Of a stretch of 64,000 bases of DNA, positions 1 to 12,022 are shown piece by piece. Position numbers and translations under genes: made by a program. The stretch lies in the NCBI RefSeq assembly GCF_030272615.1, contig NC_081405.1:473606008-473670007 (forward strand), written 5' to 3'. The first letter of the stretch is position 1; every line of letters begins with the position of its first letter. The notes beneath the pieces were generated by a model. It saw nothing but the letters and a program-made list of their open reading frames with translations, made no database searches and was not told where the DNA came from. This DNA comes from Cryptomeria japonica. Its lineage: Eukaryota; Streptophyta; Pinopsida; Cupressales; Cupressaceae.

Positions 1-865
1 GGACAAACCTTCATTGATGTTGGGTGCAATTAACGGAGACAAAATTATCTTTGTAATGTCCCTTTTCTAGCACACATTATATGATCTTGTCATTAGCCTA
101 TTTCTCCTTGGTCCTAAAGGCTAACCAAGATGTTAAAGGGACTTAGAGGCCATTTGGCCTAGACAATTTCAGTTGCAGGCCATTCTGAGGGGTTTTGAGA
201 CAGTTTTAGGCACATATTATTTATAGTAAGTCATTATGGATGTGGTTGGGAATCCAATGGTAGTGACATGTCGATGGTAATTGTTTAAGATCAATAAGAA
301 GATTTATTTATCATTGATACGATTTATTATGAGTTAATAAAGTTATTTTATAAAGTTATATTTAACTATTTAACTTTATTAATGCATAGTCTATAGTTGT
401 GGGAAATATTTAAATAAAAGAGTTCCCCTTTAGTCTATAATACATTGGAGACACAAAAAAAAGTGTTTGGGGACTTAAGTTGAATGAAAATCATGTTAAA
501 TGGTATGGGGAATGTTAAAGAAAAAACAGTCACAATAAAATAGGGGCCAAGAAAGCAATCGCAATAAAATAGGGGTGAAAAAGAAAACATCCTGAAATTA
601 TAGGAAAGGGAAAAAAGGGTGATTTTGTTTATCCCACATTGACAAGAGGAGTGAATGATCTTTTAGAAAGGGTTATAAAAGAGATTGAAGATTCCTCTTT
701 CTGCATGCTTGGTTGATTGAAGAAATTGTTTGTTCAGTTTGGAGGAGATAATCTTCTTGGGGCTTTAAGGACAAAAATCCCTCTCAACTATCAATCCCCA
801 TGTTGTAATCTATAGTTTGGGGGTTTATTTAGAACCTGCAAATAAGTGAAGACTATTATGCACAG
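1..865. other. Non-coding AT-rich flank
   Basis: I see no convincing gene here. A TATA-like stretch (gttataaaag, about 670-679) lies downstream of a tcccacattgac-type segment near 632-645, a layout common in plant promoters and small LTR elements. No matching second LTR is visible, so its owner is unknown. Confidence 0.4.
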
Positions 866-990
866 TGAATAGTGATTTTCTATAGTGGCGAGAATAGTAA
901 TTCACTATAGTAACGTGAATAGTGATTCGCTACAGTGACGTGAATAGTGGTTCACTATAGTAGCATGAACAGTGCACTGCTACAGTGATC
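866..990. repeat. Five tandem 25-bp units
   Basis: Five head-to-tail 25-bp copies start at 866, 891, 916, 941 and 966. Each follows the pattern TGAATAGTG-ATTCAC-TATAGT-ACG with a few substitutions. Each unit can partly fold back (GTGAAT against ATTCAC). No open frame follows the period, so this is a minisatellite, possibly a relic of a regulatory or LTR repeat. Confidence 0.85.
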
Positions 991-1955
991 ATCTCCAACA
1001 GTAGTGAATACAGGATTGTTGAGCATTGAGTTTCAAGGTAAAACATATTGCTAGAGATATCTATTGCTTTCATTATCAATATTTCAGTGCTAGGAAGGGT
1101 TCAATAGGAGAAGTTGGTATTGTGTTTGAGACTATCTTGTTGAATCAAACTGTTGTTGTTGGAGATTATTTACATCAATTTGAGGGAATTAATATACGCC
1201 ATACAACATTGAGTTAGCCCAACAACTAAGTTGCACCAGTTAAGAGAAGTTTACAAAGGTCGTACTAGACTGAAACTCTTATATACAAGGTTGTTTTCAG
1301 CCCACAACACATCGACATTACATCATACCAGTCTATAAACACATGAGACAGGATTGTATAGGTTAAGGAGGAGTAGGAAGGGTTTCATACAAGACTATAG
1401 CTATTTCATGTGTGTCACACATACTTATGGGGAGCCATACTAGATTTGAAACTAAGACTTGGGAAACAATTGTGGTAGACAACTTCATGGTAATCATTGT
1501 CTTGGGTGTCAATATAGCTAGTAAAGTCTAAAGCATATTTCGAGTGTCATTACAAGTTTGTAGACATTACCAAATCTGCAATATTACTCAAATCCGATTA
1601 TAATGCTTGAAGTTTGAATGAACTAAGTGTTGTTAGCATTTTTCTTCTTTGTTATAAGTACTTGTTATGTATGGTTTTTGCTATATTGAATGAAATATGA
1701 AAGTCACTCAACAAATATCAATAAATCAAACCATTATCATTGGAAACTCATAAACAAATCATAAACTCTAAAATCAGCTTGCAAGCCATCTGTTTGACAA
1801 AACTACAGTAAGTGGAAAGGCACAAAATTGGTGTAGAATAGGGGGTGCCCTTGCAATGGTATTAGAGGGCAAATCATCCTACCAGCCTATGGAGTTTAGT
1901 TGAAGTATGCACCAGATTTTGTGAAATTCACAAAGTTTAACTCATAAAAAATAAA
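991..1955. other. Unassigned sequence
   Basis: Only short open frames without an ATG or a recognisable domain occur, for example 1026-1217, which opens on TTG. I see no TIR, LTR end or RNA gene. Confidence 0.4.
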
Positions 1956-2369
1956 ATGAAGCCAAGAGCAAATAAAAAAAGTGATCTTTTCTCAAAAGAA
2001 TTCAATGATACATTTAATGGTGATCAACCAAGGGATTTGCAGAAAGAAAAGGAAGTGGGAAGTTGGTTCTATACAATTGATTTAGAATTGGAGTCTTTGA
2101 AATTTTCAAATGATGTTCTCTCTAAGTTGGAGGAATTAGACTCATATTTGTGCAAGGTAGACCAATCAGATTGGAGGATTCTATATTGGGCTTTGAAGCC
2201 ATCAATGCTTGCATTGGTCCAACATAGGTTATTGGAATATCCTTCTGAAGTGAGACTTGCAGTTGCTTCTTGTCACAATGCGATCATGGGTACATGTAGG
2301 ATCATGGTGTGCCAAAACAAGCCCTTAAGTGGCAATGAAATTTTAGAAAATCAGAGTTATGCAACTTGA
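1956..2369 (+). pseudogene. PDS5: PDS5-like cohesin cofactor, N-terminal piece
   Basis: PDS5 proteins are HEAT-repeat regulators of sister-chromatid cohesion. This 137-codon frame starts at an ATG. From about residue 50 it matches the N-terminal HEAT region of plant PDS5: VLSKLEELDSYLCKVDQ corresponds to the family's L..KLE....LSKVEQSP segment, LKPSMLALV to its LKPAMKALV, and EVRLAVASC to its DVKVAVASC. Homology ends near residue 118 (SCHNAIM), just before the family's EITRITAP motif, and the last residues to the TGA are unrelated. That motif reappears at 39995, so the two pieces are collinear. This may be a first exon with a very long intron or a broken gene copy. Candidate GT donors follow at 2288 and 2306, but no phase-compatible junction was found. 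The family assignment is from memory of the conserved motifs. Confidence 0.7.
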
Positions 2370-3149
2370 CATGAAAATTTGAATAAGTTGTGAACATTAT
2401 TTTTAAAATATGTAAGAAGAGAATATATAGAAAATTGAATGTGGTTTCTAAGCTACTAGTTTTTTTTGTTTTTTTTAAATCCTATTTGATGAAAATTTCA
2501 AATTTCAATGAAATGGTACTAAAATTTTAGGAAAAAGATAACAAGTAGACGTATGTCTGACCACCCTAATCACAATCAAATCATAAGATTTTTTTATAAT
2601 ATTTATAATATAAGTATTAGACTCATTTCCGGATGTGACACATATTTTTTTATAATTTTTTATAAAGTAAATAATTATTTATGAATTTTTTACTACAGCT
2701 TTTTCAAAAATTTAGAAACTCGTACATCTAACCACCTTAACTTGGTCAAAACCTTATGAAAAATTTCCCTATAGTAGACGAAGCATAGGATGTGATGCAT
2801 TTTTTAGTTTCAAAAAATGTTATATCGTTTGAAAGTTATGAGTGTTTTCCAATCAGCCTATCAATCAGGACTATTGTCAGAATTCAATTAGAAAATAAAT
2901 AATATTTATTTATTAAAGTTGAAATAAGACAAGCCTTATATTGTTGGAAAGATGAGAATGTCCTTAAAAAACCCTTTTTGTTTTATCAATTTTGGCTACA
3001 AAAAAAGTCATCAGCCACCAGTGTAAAGTCTGGAAAATCAAGGAATACTGAAAAACACATTTTTTCAGTTGACTTTCCAAGCTTGTCACTTCCAAGCCAA
3101 ATCCCAAAGCATTCCCAAGCCAAATTTGAAATTTGAAAATTGTACAACA
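2370..3149. other. Non-coding AT-rich sequence after PDS5-like piece
   Basis: About 780 bp with many stops in all frames and no recognised repeat. It could be intron 1 or decayed flank of the PDS5-like locus. Confidence 0.4.
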
Positions 3150-3169
3150 AAAATCGGATATCTGATTTT
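3150..3169. repeat. GATATC-centred palindrome, copy 1
   Basis: AAAATCGGATATCTGATTTT is a near-perfect 20-bp palindrome. A reverse-complement form lies at 13796-13815, and relatives at 13894, 25192 and 39812. Each marks an edge between different kinds of sequence. Here it is followed by TA-rich DNA and then (GA)n. Confidence 0.75.
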
Positions 3170-3307
3170 AATAAGTAAATTCACTAACTAAATTTACACA
3201 TAATTAATCCATTGCTTTTTAATATATAATATTTTAATATATTTTAATCTATTGTTTATTAAGATATTAATATATTAATTTATAAATAAATTAGTATATG
3301 ATATTAG

Positions 3308-3470
3308 GGAGAGAGAGAGAGAGAGAGAGAGATTAGGGAGAGAGATAGGGGGATATAGAGAGATAGAGAGAGATATATAGAGAGAGATGGGGAGGGTGAA
3401 TGGAGAGAGAGATGGGGAGAGGGAAGGGAGAGAGAGAGAGATAGAGAGATTAGGGGAGAGGGAGAGAGAT
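3308..3470. repeat. (GA)n-rich simple repeat
   Basis: An imperfect GA/GGGA microsatellite with short GATA interruptions runs directly into the satellite. A (CT)n tract bounds the far side of the same satellite (13697-13782), so the pair is inverted. Confidence 0.9.
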
Positions 3471-3986
3471 ATTATGGGTCCTATGGTGTCCTAAGGGGTC
3501 ATATTATGTCCTACAACCCCTTAGGACACCATATAGCCCCTTAAGACACCAAATTGTGTCATTACGGGTCATATTGTATTCTAATGGGTCATATTGTGTC
3601 ATATGACCCCTTTAAGACACCATATGACCCCTTAGGACACAATATGACCCTTTACGACTCTATACGGTGTTATTATGGGTCATATGACCCCATATGGTGT
3701 CCTAAGGGGTCATATTGTGTCCTATGACCCCTTAGGACACCATATGACCCCTTAAGACACCATATTGAGTCCTTATGGGTCCTATTGTGTCCTAAGGGGT
3801 CATATTGTGTCCTACAACCCCTTAGGACACCATATGACCCCTTAAGACACCAAATTTTGTCATTATGGGTCATATTGTGTCCTAAGGGGTCAAAGGACAC
3901 CATATGACCCCTAAGGACAACATAAGACCCCTTATGATACCATATTGGGTTTTTATGAGTCATATGGTGTCCTAAGGGGTCATATT
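3471..3986. repeat. Quasi-palindromic satellite, left block
   Basis: Short units alternate between forward and inverted halves: TGTCCTAAGGGGTCATAT and ATGACCCCTTAGGACAC. CATATG and CCTTAAGG-like palindromes recur. The same sequence continues at 12023, so this block and the right block were one array before element A inserted. Long open frames here (for example 3673-4032, - strand) follow the repeat and are not treated as genes. Confidence 0.9.
3982..3986. other. Target-site duplication of element A (5')
   Basis: ATATT directly precedes the 5' LTR and is repeated at 12018-12022 directly after the 3' LTR. Confidence 0.9.
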
Positions 3987-5138
3987 TGTTACTACTTATC
4001 AAGTTGCCACTAGTTTTTATATTCAAAGTCATACTATATACTCTAGTCGGTTAGCACTACTGAATCATGTAGTCGGTATACACAGAGAAGTCGGTATGCA
4101 CAATCTAGTCGGTTATAGAAGAAAAGCAGTCACAAAACGTAGTACACACCGAGCTGGCTACCGAGTATCTTTTTATGTCTACCGAGCAGAAAAGATGACA
4201 CACCGAGTTGATATACACCAAGTGAAACGTGTTACTAGATACATTGAACCTGGACATGCATATGAAAACATGTTACAAGATCGAGGCACATCTAACCGTT
4301 ATCACATTGGAAATTGCACAAGAAGATTGTGTATGATTTTGAGATCAATCTAACCAATGAAATAATTTGTTTAGTTATTCATTCAAGGAATCTTGTTTGT
4401 AAGATCGAAGCAATGAATTGGATCACCATCTTAAGAGATCTATTTATACAACATGAGTTAAGGGTGTATATGTGTGTGTAAGAAGACTGTTACAGAGACA
4501 CAAAGGTCACCGAGAAGGTTTTTAGAGAATAGTCGAAGAACATAGTAAACAGAAGGGTTTACCAAGTTACTATATGGGTTACTGAGGTATGCTATAAGCA
4601 AGGTAATCTATTCTGAGCACATAGAATCTGCTATAACATTTCAAATGTAAAGTTGCAGATATTTGTAACGATTTTATTGTAATATTGTGAAGTTGAAAGA
4701 GAAACCTTTAATAGGGTAAAAGACTCTAATCAAGTCTATAAATTGTAAAGCCTCTAACCAGGTGCAGCATTCAAAATAAATGTTGTAAAATCCTTTAGCA
4801 AGGTAGATCTAATAGATCTTGTTACTCCTAATAGGGTAAGCTATTAGAAATAGCTAAAATGTAGCTCTAACCGAGCACTCTTTATTATTGCAGTAGTGAA
4901 GTTGTGGGTGCCATCCCCACCATAGTTTTTCTCTCTAACCAAGAGTTTCTATGTAACCAAAATATATGTGTTATGGAGTGAATCATGTATGACTGTTATC
5001 TATTTGCTTTAACTTTATTTTATGTTACTACACTATTCTATTTATGCATAACAATAAAGTTATTATTCAAGAAAAGTTTTGGAGTACTGATTCACCCCTC
5101 CCCTCTCAGTACATTAGCTTTCCATATTGGGCCTAACA
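3987..5138 (+). repeat. 5' LTR of element A
   Basis: 1,152 bp, TG...CA ends, the same length as the 3' copy. U3 is rich in ACCGAG/GTCGGT words (4050-4215), possible regulatory repeats. The downstream half has about six short motifs of the type CCTTTAA-N-AGGGT (near 4700, 4748, 4788, 4822, 4862, 4930). A weak TATA-like TATTTATA is at 4441. The 3' end has the pyrimidine tract CACCCCTCCCCTCTC. Confidence 0.92.
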
Positions 5139-5140
5139 AT

Positions 5141-5151
5141 TGGTATCAGAG
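5141..5151 (+). other. Primer-binding site of element A
   Basis: TGGTATCAGAG begins two bases after the 5' LTR. It is complementary to the 3' end of plant initiator methionine tRNA, the standard primer of plant Copia elements. Confidence 0.92.
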
Positions 5152-5200
5152 TTTGAATCTTGGAAAATGGTTTAACTACCTAAAGAGAAAGATCTTATCA

Positions 5201-6454
5201 ATGGAAGGATATAAACAATCTCGGAGGATTGTATATCAGCAGGAAGAGTTGGATCATGCTAATCAAGTGATTGCAGACATGCAAAGGCAAATGCAAAAAT
5301 CTCTAAAAGTAAGAAGAAGATTATCCGATGACTTGTCAGATTCTCAAGAGTTAGTGGAACAAAATGAGACATCATCTAAGAATAGTATATCTGAAGAGAC
5401 TGAAGAAATGATTAGAGTATTGAAAGAAAAGAACAAAGCATTGGCTAATAAACTAAAAGCAATGAAAAGAGAACATGAACATTTCAGCACACAAATGACT
5501 GAAAATCTAGATGCATTGAGGATAGCTGAGGATAAAGAAAGAGATCTATAGAGAGAGAAGCAACAACTTGAAGTTTTAGTATCTGATAAAAATGATGAAA
5601 TCATAAGGTTGACTAGGATTCAACAAAATATGATAGATCAACTAGGTTATGCACATCATGAAGCAATTCTGAAGAATGATGAAAATCAAGCATTGAAACT
5701 TGAAGTATCAAGGTTGACTGATGAACTTGAAACAGAGAAGAAATCCAAAGAAACACTGAAGAAGAGTTATAAAGAATCAAATATGTTGGATGAGCAATTA
5801 AATACAAGAAGACTCAACAAAGATGCAGGACTCGGTTACAAAGGAAAAGACTCTACCGAGAAAGGAATTCATACTACCAAGAGAGGAGAATCATCAAAGC
5901 AAGCTGGAAATAGGAATAACATCAAAAGAAAGAAGCCTATTTGCTACTACTATGGAAATCAAGGTCATACTGCCAACATGTGCCAAATCAGAAAAGGTAA
6001 GCAATCGAATATCTCTAAGTCCAATGATTATTGTTACAATTGCAATAAATATGGTCACACATTTAATCAATGTAGGACAAAGTCTATTAACAACTATCAG
6101 AAAGAAAAATTCAAAGGGTTTTGTAGAAACTGCAATAGATATGGACATAGTACTGAGAAGTGCTGGCTTAAGCAAAAGAACTACATGTGGTCTGCACACC
6201 GAGAAAACACTAGAGGTTACCAAACTCACACAAATCCTTACCGAAAATATGCAGCAATACCATGGGATTACAACACAAGGATATGGTGTGAATGTTGTGG
6301 AAGATATGGACATATAAGTGCCAACTGTTTTATAAGGTTTGGAATGAACAACCGAAGATCATGGAGAAATCCTGGTATGGCATGTTTTCATTGTCACAAA
6401 GCTAGACATTTAGCTGGAGATTGCAAAGATCAACCTAGAGGAGACACTAAATAA
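5201..6454 (+). pseudogene. Gag-like protein of element A: coiled coil plus five zinc knuckles
   Basis: A 417-residue frame from ATG 5201 is interrupted by one in-frame TAG at 5549, where Gln would fit. The first ~200 residues are a charged heptad-like coiled coil (many E, K, Q, L) in place of a classic Gag capsid domain. The last ~150 residues have five knuckles of the CX2CX4HX4C kind. The second, third, fourth and fifth (CYNC, CRNC, CECC, CFHC) are complete; the first has lost its second Cys (CYYY). Zinc knuckles bind RNA in retroelement nucleocapsids (known). The coiled coil probably drives particle assembly (inference). Element C has the same architecture and knuckle number at 48187, and D starts the same way at 63595. 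Confidence 0.8.
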
Positions 6455-7098
6455 ATAAAAGAGAAATTAAAGATGATTTGGAAAAAGAAGGAAATTGTGT
6501 CAAATGAAGAAAGAACCTTACCTACCAAGTTAGGTGCACCTATTCCAAATTAATCAGAAAAGGTATGAAGGGACTGCATTCTCTGAAGGTTAAAATCATA
6601 ACAGTTCCTATTCTATTTTGTACAAAGTTCAAAATCTGCATAGTAAAGATGCATGAGTAAGTTTGAAATTCTATTAAAAGTACTTTACAGGAAACCTGTC
6701 AAGCCGGTGAATACAAGAAGCCTGTCAAGTTGGTAAATGAAGGAAATTTGGTTACTCAGTTGAAATAAAAAAAGAGAGTAAATCAGTTAAAGGTAAATCG
6801 AGTGCATTTAATATTTTGACCTAACCCGCACAGAGCCCGATAAGGTATTTTGTGTACTTAAAAGCATTTTCACTATCATTTACATTCACCAAGTTTTTGA
6901 AAGAGCAGAGCAGAGCGAATCAAGATGATCAAACTTCATTCAAAGCAAATCCAAGGTATTTACATCAAATCTCATCGCATTGTCAAGCTAGTTTACTGAT
7001 CTTATCAAATTGCTATTATCTGCTGAGTGTGAAGCATCTGTCGTTTGTAAACCATCAAACCCTAGGGATAGTTTGCTAAGTTTTACCTGAAATCTACA
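6455..7098. other. Spacer between gag-like ORF and ORF2 of element A
   Basis: About 640 bp without a long frame. Degraded coding or an internal leader for ORF2 is possible. No RT or protease motif is visible in any frame. Confidence 0.5.
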
Positions 7099-10000
7099 AT
7101 GGCACTCAAGATCCAAGATCCCATAGTTGTCAAGAATGTGGAGAAACCCTCACTGAAATACACTTTGACTCCTAAAGTCACCTCTGAACTGGATGACAAA
7201 ACTACCTTTTCACTCATCCTAGATCGAGTCTTGTTAGTTGAAGATGTTAGATTCTTCATCAAATGTCGTGTTGAAGAACTCGGTCATGTTGAGATTAGAG
7301 ACACCTATGATGAATTATGTACCGATGGTGTATTAAACAACAAGTATGAACACATCAAAATCAAGGGATTGACTAAAGCCCTAACCTACCCTCATGTGTT
7401 CAAGCCCCAATGGGTTAAGTTTGTTTTGAGCAAAGTTCATGATGATTTCATGTGGCTAGAAGAGAAACCATTCAAAATCACCAAGGAAATGATTCATGTG
7501 ATCACCGGTTATCCTATCTATGATCATGCACGAGCTCAGAAGATGATATCACAAAAGGAGTTAATCAGTTTAACTGGAGTAGAATTTGATTACAAAGGAC
7601 TAAAACTGAACAATGTCACTGATGCAAAACTTAAGTTTGCCATTAGAGTAATTGGTTACTATTTCTTCCAATCAACAAGGGAAAATAGTGTGCCCTGTGC
7701 AGCAGTTGACTTAGCCTATAAAATTGTGAAAAAGGGAATGAAAGTTGACTTATGTGAAGTGTTATTGAAGAACTTGTTTGAGAATTTGAACACAATAAGG
7801 AAGCTGAAGAAGAACAACTTGGCAAATACACTGAAGTTTGGTTCACTTCTTGTATGCATGTTTTTCTACTTTGAGAAATTCTTTCCATCAGTCGGTAAAG
7901 TAGTTTGGGAGCTACATTGACCAATCACCCATCAAATTAATGACTTTATCAAGAAGTTGGGAGATAATTTAAATGATATAATGGATGACTACTTCAGCAA
8001 ATTTCAAGAGAAGATGCACAACAGGTACTGGATTCCACCCTAGCTGGTAGAGAAATGTAAGGATGATATATGCTTTGAGGTAGACACTGATTACAGTTAT
8101 GTGAATGTTGTGGAACCAAGGACTCAATCTTTGCCACCAATGGGTTACGAGATTGACTTTGATATCACACAATAGCAAATTGATGCATATCTTTCATTAC
8201 CAAGGTATGCTACCGAACTAAGATATGGAACTTATGAAGAGGTGAAGGGAAAAGTAAAAATGAGCATTGTAGTACCCAAGGCTACAAGAAAGGCTACAAG
8301 AAAGGCTACAAAGATGATAAAGGTTTTAATAGAGAAATTCAGAGAAGAATCCTCCTCTACACCTATCAAAGGCACTCTTGCCATCACCGAAGAGGAATCA
8401 GAAGCTCAAGAGGCAGCAATAACATTGAACATCGAGTTGCCTAAGGGTAAAGTGTTGAAAAGAAAGAAACTGGACATGTCAAAGGCCCTACCGACTCCAC
8501 CAACAAAGAGACCTAACACTAGAGCATCAGCTGGATCACCGAGTAAGAGACAAAAGAGTGTTACTGCTCCCAAGGTAACCAAGACCTACAAGAAATCTAC
8601 TCGGAGACTCATTCTGGCAAAAGAGTCTAGTGATACAGAATCTGAGGATGCCAACAAATTATAGATTGTAAAGAGCAAGAAGGTAAATATTCATAGTGTT
8701 GAAAACTTTTGTGCCAATCTAAAAGAATATGGTGGATTTGCAGGATTTAGATATGTCAAGTATGAGACTAGGAATAATGATGAGAAGAGACAAATTGAAG
8801 AAGCTGTTATTTGCACACTTCTAAAGTTTCGGCTAGCTCCATTAGAACTAGTAAAGTCACTTCCAAATGAACTTTACTTGCATATTGATAATAGGTGGAA
8901 ATATGCAATGGACTCAGAGAAACAAATTAGAGAAAGAAGTCTAGTCCATCTATTTCCTGATATGTCTGTAGTAGAAATAAAGGAACATTTGACAACCTAC
9001 AATTCAAAATTTCTTGTCAAACAAAGAGCCTTAAAACTGATGAATGGGCTATATATTGATGTAGAGAATGAGACAAAAGCAAAATGGCAGGAAATCTTCA
9101 AAACTAAGGATGTCAATGAACAATCTAAAGTTGAAATTGTTGATGTCACCAAACACGATTCTGATGTCACTGAGCACGGCTCTGATGCTACCAAGCAAGA
9201 CCCGGCTGACACTATTCAAATTGATGAAGATGTCATGGATGCAGAAGCATCAGAGTATGAAATGATTGAAGGCACTACATATGCCAAACTTGTATCTAGT
9301 GAATCCATTTTAGAACAAGTTCAGCCTTACCCACCGATCAATCAACTTGTCTCTATGGAAGCTCCTCAGGATATAGCACAAGGCACTGAAGGTCACAAGT
9401 CTGAAGCAGCAGAAGGTACAACTCAAGAAAAGACCTCTCAAGCACCCTCAAGCATCGAAAATGTAGTAGCTGAGACTCCTAGTATCGAGACACCAAAAGA
9501 CACCACAACAGCTACAGGAACCACCCAAAGTGTTGCCTCTACTGAGCAACCTACTGAGGGTCAACAAGCCTCTCAAGCTATTGTCTTGGTCCAACCAACC
9601 AAAGGTAAAGAGAAGAAGGTGAAAAAGAATAGTTTCAAAGTTGATTTATCTAAACCAATAGTGTTTCCCAATGTGGATATCTCAAAATTAAAGGGGCAAA
9701 CACTTATTTATTTCAGTGAACTATGCAAAGTAAAGGATGAACAAGAAAAATAGATGGCCATTCAAAAGAAGAATAAAGTACTTCAGAAGGTGAAGACACT
9801 GTTGATAGATATGCTACCTTCAGCTACAGTGTCAACCGATGTAGCCATCCACATTCAACTGGATGAACTCCTTAATCAAATAGAAACATATGGAGTAGAT
9901 GCATCTGAGTACTTGAGCAAGCTAAAAGACAAGGAGCTTACTGCAAAAATGATAGAAGAGGTACACAAATCTCTAGCTATTGGGAAAGTCAAGCTTGTCA

Positions 10001-10494
10001 AATTCATTGCTGAGTTGTCCCCTCAACTCAAGCATATTCTTTATTTATTTCAGAAACTTTGCACATTTTCTATATTCATTAAAGATATCAAGAATAAAAC
10101 TGATTCAATTGAGAAAGAGATCACCGATCTCTCAAATAAGTTGACCACTAAGCCCAATTTAGTTCAAAATTTTTATACAAAGCTTCAATAGCTCATGGCT
10201 CAACAACTGGAACTAAGAAATGAAGAACATAAGATCAGGATGGATATAATGACACTCCAGACATTATTCCTTCCTCATCTTTCATCAATTCAAGAATAGA
10301 TTAACTGAGCTACACGCCTATCTACTACACAAGAGGGAAGCACTCTTGATCGCTCAATATCCCTATTGGCTGATATTCAAGCACAAACTTCTTTAATGGA
10401 AAGTGTAAAGGATGCACTCTCTATCGCTCTCACTGACGCCCGACAAAAGTATAAATCTATTTTTGATCAGTTACCACCCTCGGATGGAAATTAA
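7099..10494 (+). pseudogene. ORF2 of element A: large protein of unknown function in place of pol
   Basis: One frame of 1,131 codons from ATG 7099 to TAA 10492, broken by stops at 7918 (TGA), 8041, 8173, 8662, 9751, 10189, 10297 (all TAG) and 10306 (TGA). Residues 1-270 look globular (LLVEDVRFF, HIKIKGL, FMWLEEKPFKITKEMI, GSLLVCMFFYFEKFFP). A Lys/Arg-rich linker with KATRKATRKATK follows, then a second globular block (about 8690-9110), an acidic/Thr-rich stretch (9130-9600) and a C-terminal coiled coil. The same blocks occur in the same order in element C (50002-53314), so the protein was conserved while the two elements diverged. No catalytic signature is recognised. The N-terminal block is loosely like the 'putative plant transposon protein' modules carried by plant retroelements; that comparison is weak. 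A captured host gene is also possible. Confidence 0.8.
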
Positions 10495-10852
10495 GTTTTT
10501 GATGTTTGTCAAAAAGGGGGAGTGATACTATATAAGGGGAGTAATATAATATATTGAGGGAGTGATATAGTTTTTGTGATATAGTTTTGATATAGTACTC
10601 AGAGTATTGTATACAGGGGGAGTATACTAAGCAGAGTATGCAGAGTATCCAAGGACAGTAAGCAGAGAACACAAGCACAAAACCAAGCATGCAAAATCAG
10701 AGTTATGTACAATATAATGATAAGGGGAGTATATCTGAATATACTATTTCATTGACTATTGTATATATTGTCAAGTATAGTCATTTTGCAAAGTATATAG
10801 ATTTTTGAGTTATGACTTTACAAGGAGTTTTGTCAAACATCTCAACTAATGT
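10495..10852. other. 3' untranslated interior of element A
   Basis: A G/A-rich, T-rich segment with repeated short words such as GGGGGAGT and GAGTATA, typical of sequence upstream of a retroelement polypurine tract. No gene. Confidence 0.55.
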
Positions 10853-10864
10853 AAAAAGGGGAGA
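10853..10864 (+). other. Polypurine tract of element A
   Basis: AAAAAGGGGAGA lies one base upstream of the 3' LTR, the expected plus-strand priming site. Confidence 0.8.
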
Positions 10865-10865
10865 T

Positions 10866-12017
10866 TGTTACTACTTATCAAGTTTCCATTAGTTTTTATA
10901 TTCAAAGTCATACTATATACTCTAGTCGATTAGCACTACCGAATCATGCAGTCGATATACACAAAGAAGTCGGTATGCACAGTCTAGTCGGTTACAGAAG
11001 AAAAGCAGTCACAGAACGCAGTACACATTGAGCTGGCTACCAAGTATCTTTTTATGTCTACTGAGTAGTAAAGATGACACACTGAGTTGATATACATCGA
11101 GTGAAACATGTTACCAGATACATTGAACTTGGAAATGCATATGAAAACATGTTACAAGATCGAGGCACATCTAACCATTATCACATTGGAAATTGCACTA
11201 GAAGATTGTGTATGATTTTGAGATCAATCTAACCAATGAAATAATTTCTTTAGTTATTCATTCAAGGAATCTTGTTTGTAAGATCGAAGCAATGAATTGG
11301 ATCACTGTCTTAAGACATCTATTTATACAGCATGAGTTAAGGGTGTATATGTGTGTGTAAGAAGATTGCTACAAAGACATAGAGGTCACCGAGAAGGTTT
11401 TTAGAGAACAGTTGAAGAATAGAGTAAACAAAAGGGTTTACCGAGTTACTATATGGGTTACCGAGGTATGCTATAAGCAAGGTAATCTATTCTGAGCACA
11501 TAGAATCTGGTATAACATTTAAGATGTAAAGTTGCAGATATTTGTAATGATTTTATTGTTATATTGTGAAGTTGAAAGAGAAACCTTTAACAGGGTAAAA
11601 GATTCTAATCATGTCTATAAATTGTAAAACCTCTAACTAGGTGCAACATTCAGAATAATTGTTGTAAAATCCTTTAGCAAGGTAGATCTAATAGATCTTG
11701 TTACTCCTAATAGGGTAAGCTATCAAAAATAGCTAAAATGTAGCTCTAACCGAGCACTCTTTATTATTGCAGTAGTGAAGTTATGGGTGCCATCCCCACC
11801 ACAGTTTTTCTCTCTAACCAAGAGTTTCTGCATAACCAAAATATATGTGTTATGGAGTGAATCATGTATGATTGTTATCTATTTGCTTTAACTTTATTTT
11901 ATGTTACTATACTATTCTATTTATGCATAACAGTAAAGTTATTATTCAAGAAAAGTTTTGGAGTACTGATTCACCCCTCCCCTCTCAGTACATTAGCTTT
12001 CCATATTGGGCCTAACA
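10866..12017 (+). repeat. 3' LTR of element A
   Basis: 1,152 bp, same length and ends as the 5' LTR. It differs by scattered substitutions, mostly C/T and G/A transitions, and is followed by the ATATT duplication. Confidence 0.92.
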
Positions 12018-12022
12018 ATATT

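Larger units (their letters stand above)
3987..12017 (+). mobile_element. Element A: LTR retrotransposon without pol
   Basis: Complete 8,031-bp element with two 1,152-bp LTRs beginning TGTTACTACTT and ending CCTAACA, a 5-bp TSD (ATATT), an initiator-Met primer site and a purine-rich tract. Inside are a gag-like ORF (5201-6454) and an ORF2 (7099-10494). The 5.7-kb interior has no DTG/DSG protease, no HHCC or DDE integrase, no RT (YxDD) and no RNase H. The primer site and the LTR end rich in CACCCCTCCCCTCTC resemble plant Copia elements of the SIRE/Maximus type (established pattern), so it is probably a non-autonomous Copia derivative. Both ORFs carry in-frame stops, so this copy is dead at the protein level. 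Confidence 0.9.

Noticed and set aside
3673..4032. Open frame (-) with repeated YDPLGHHMTHND-like units; also 12028-12456, 12528-12737, 13245-13616
   Set aside because: The frame follows the satellite unit, which lacks stops by chance. The 3673-4032 frame even crosses the boundary into the LTR of A. No start context or domain.
4985..5200. Upstream extension of the gag-like frame of A with a hydrophobic, membrane-like start
   Set aside because: It lies in the LTR and across the primer site. The hydrophobic part is repeated in the 3' LTR (11864). Translation is more likely to start at ATG 5201.
5201..10494. Hidden RT or integrase in element A in another frame
   Set aside because: Of the long frames available on both strands, none has YxDD, HHCC, DD35E or a DTG/DSG protease. 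Only a profile search could exclude very decayed remnants.
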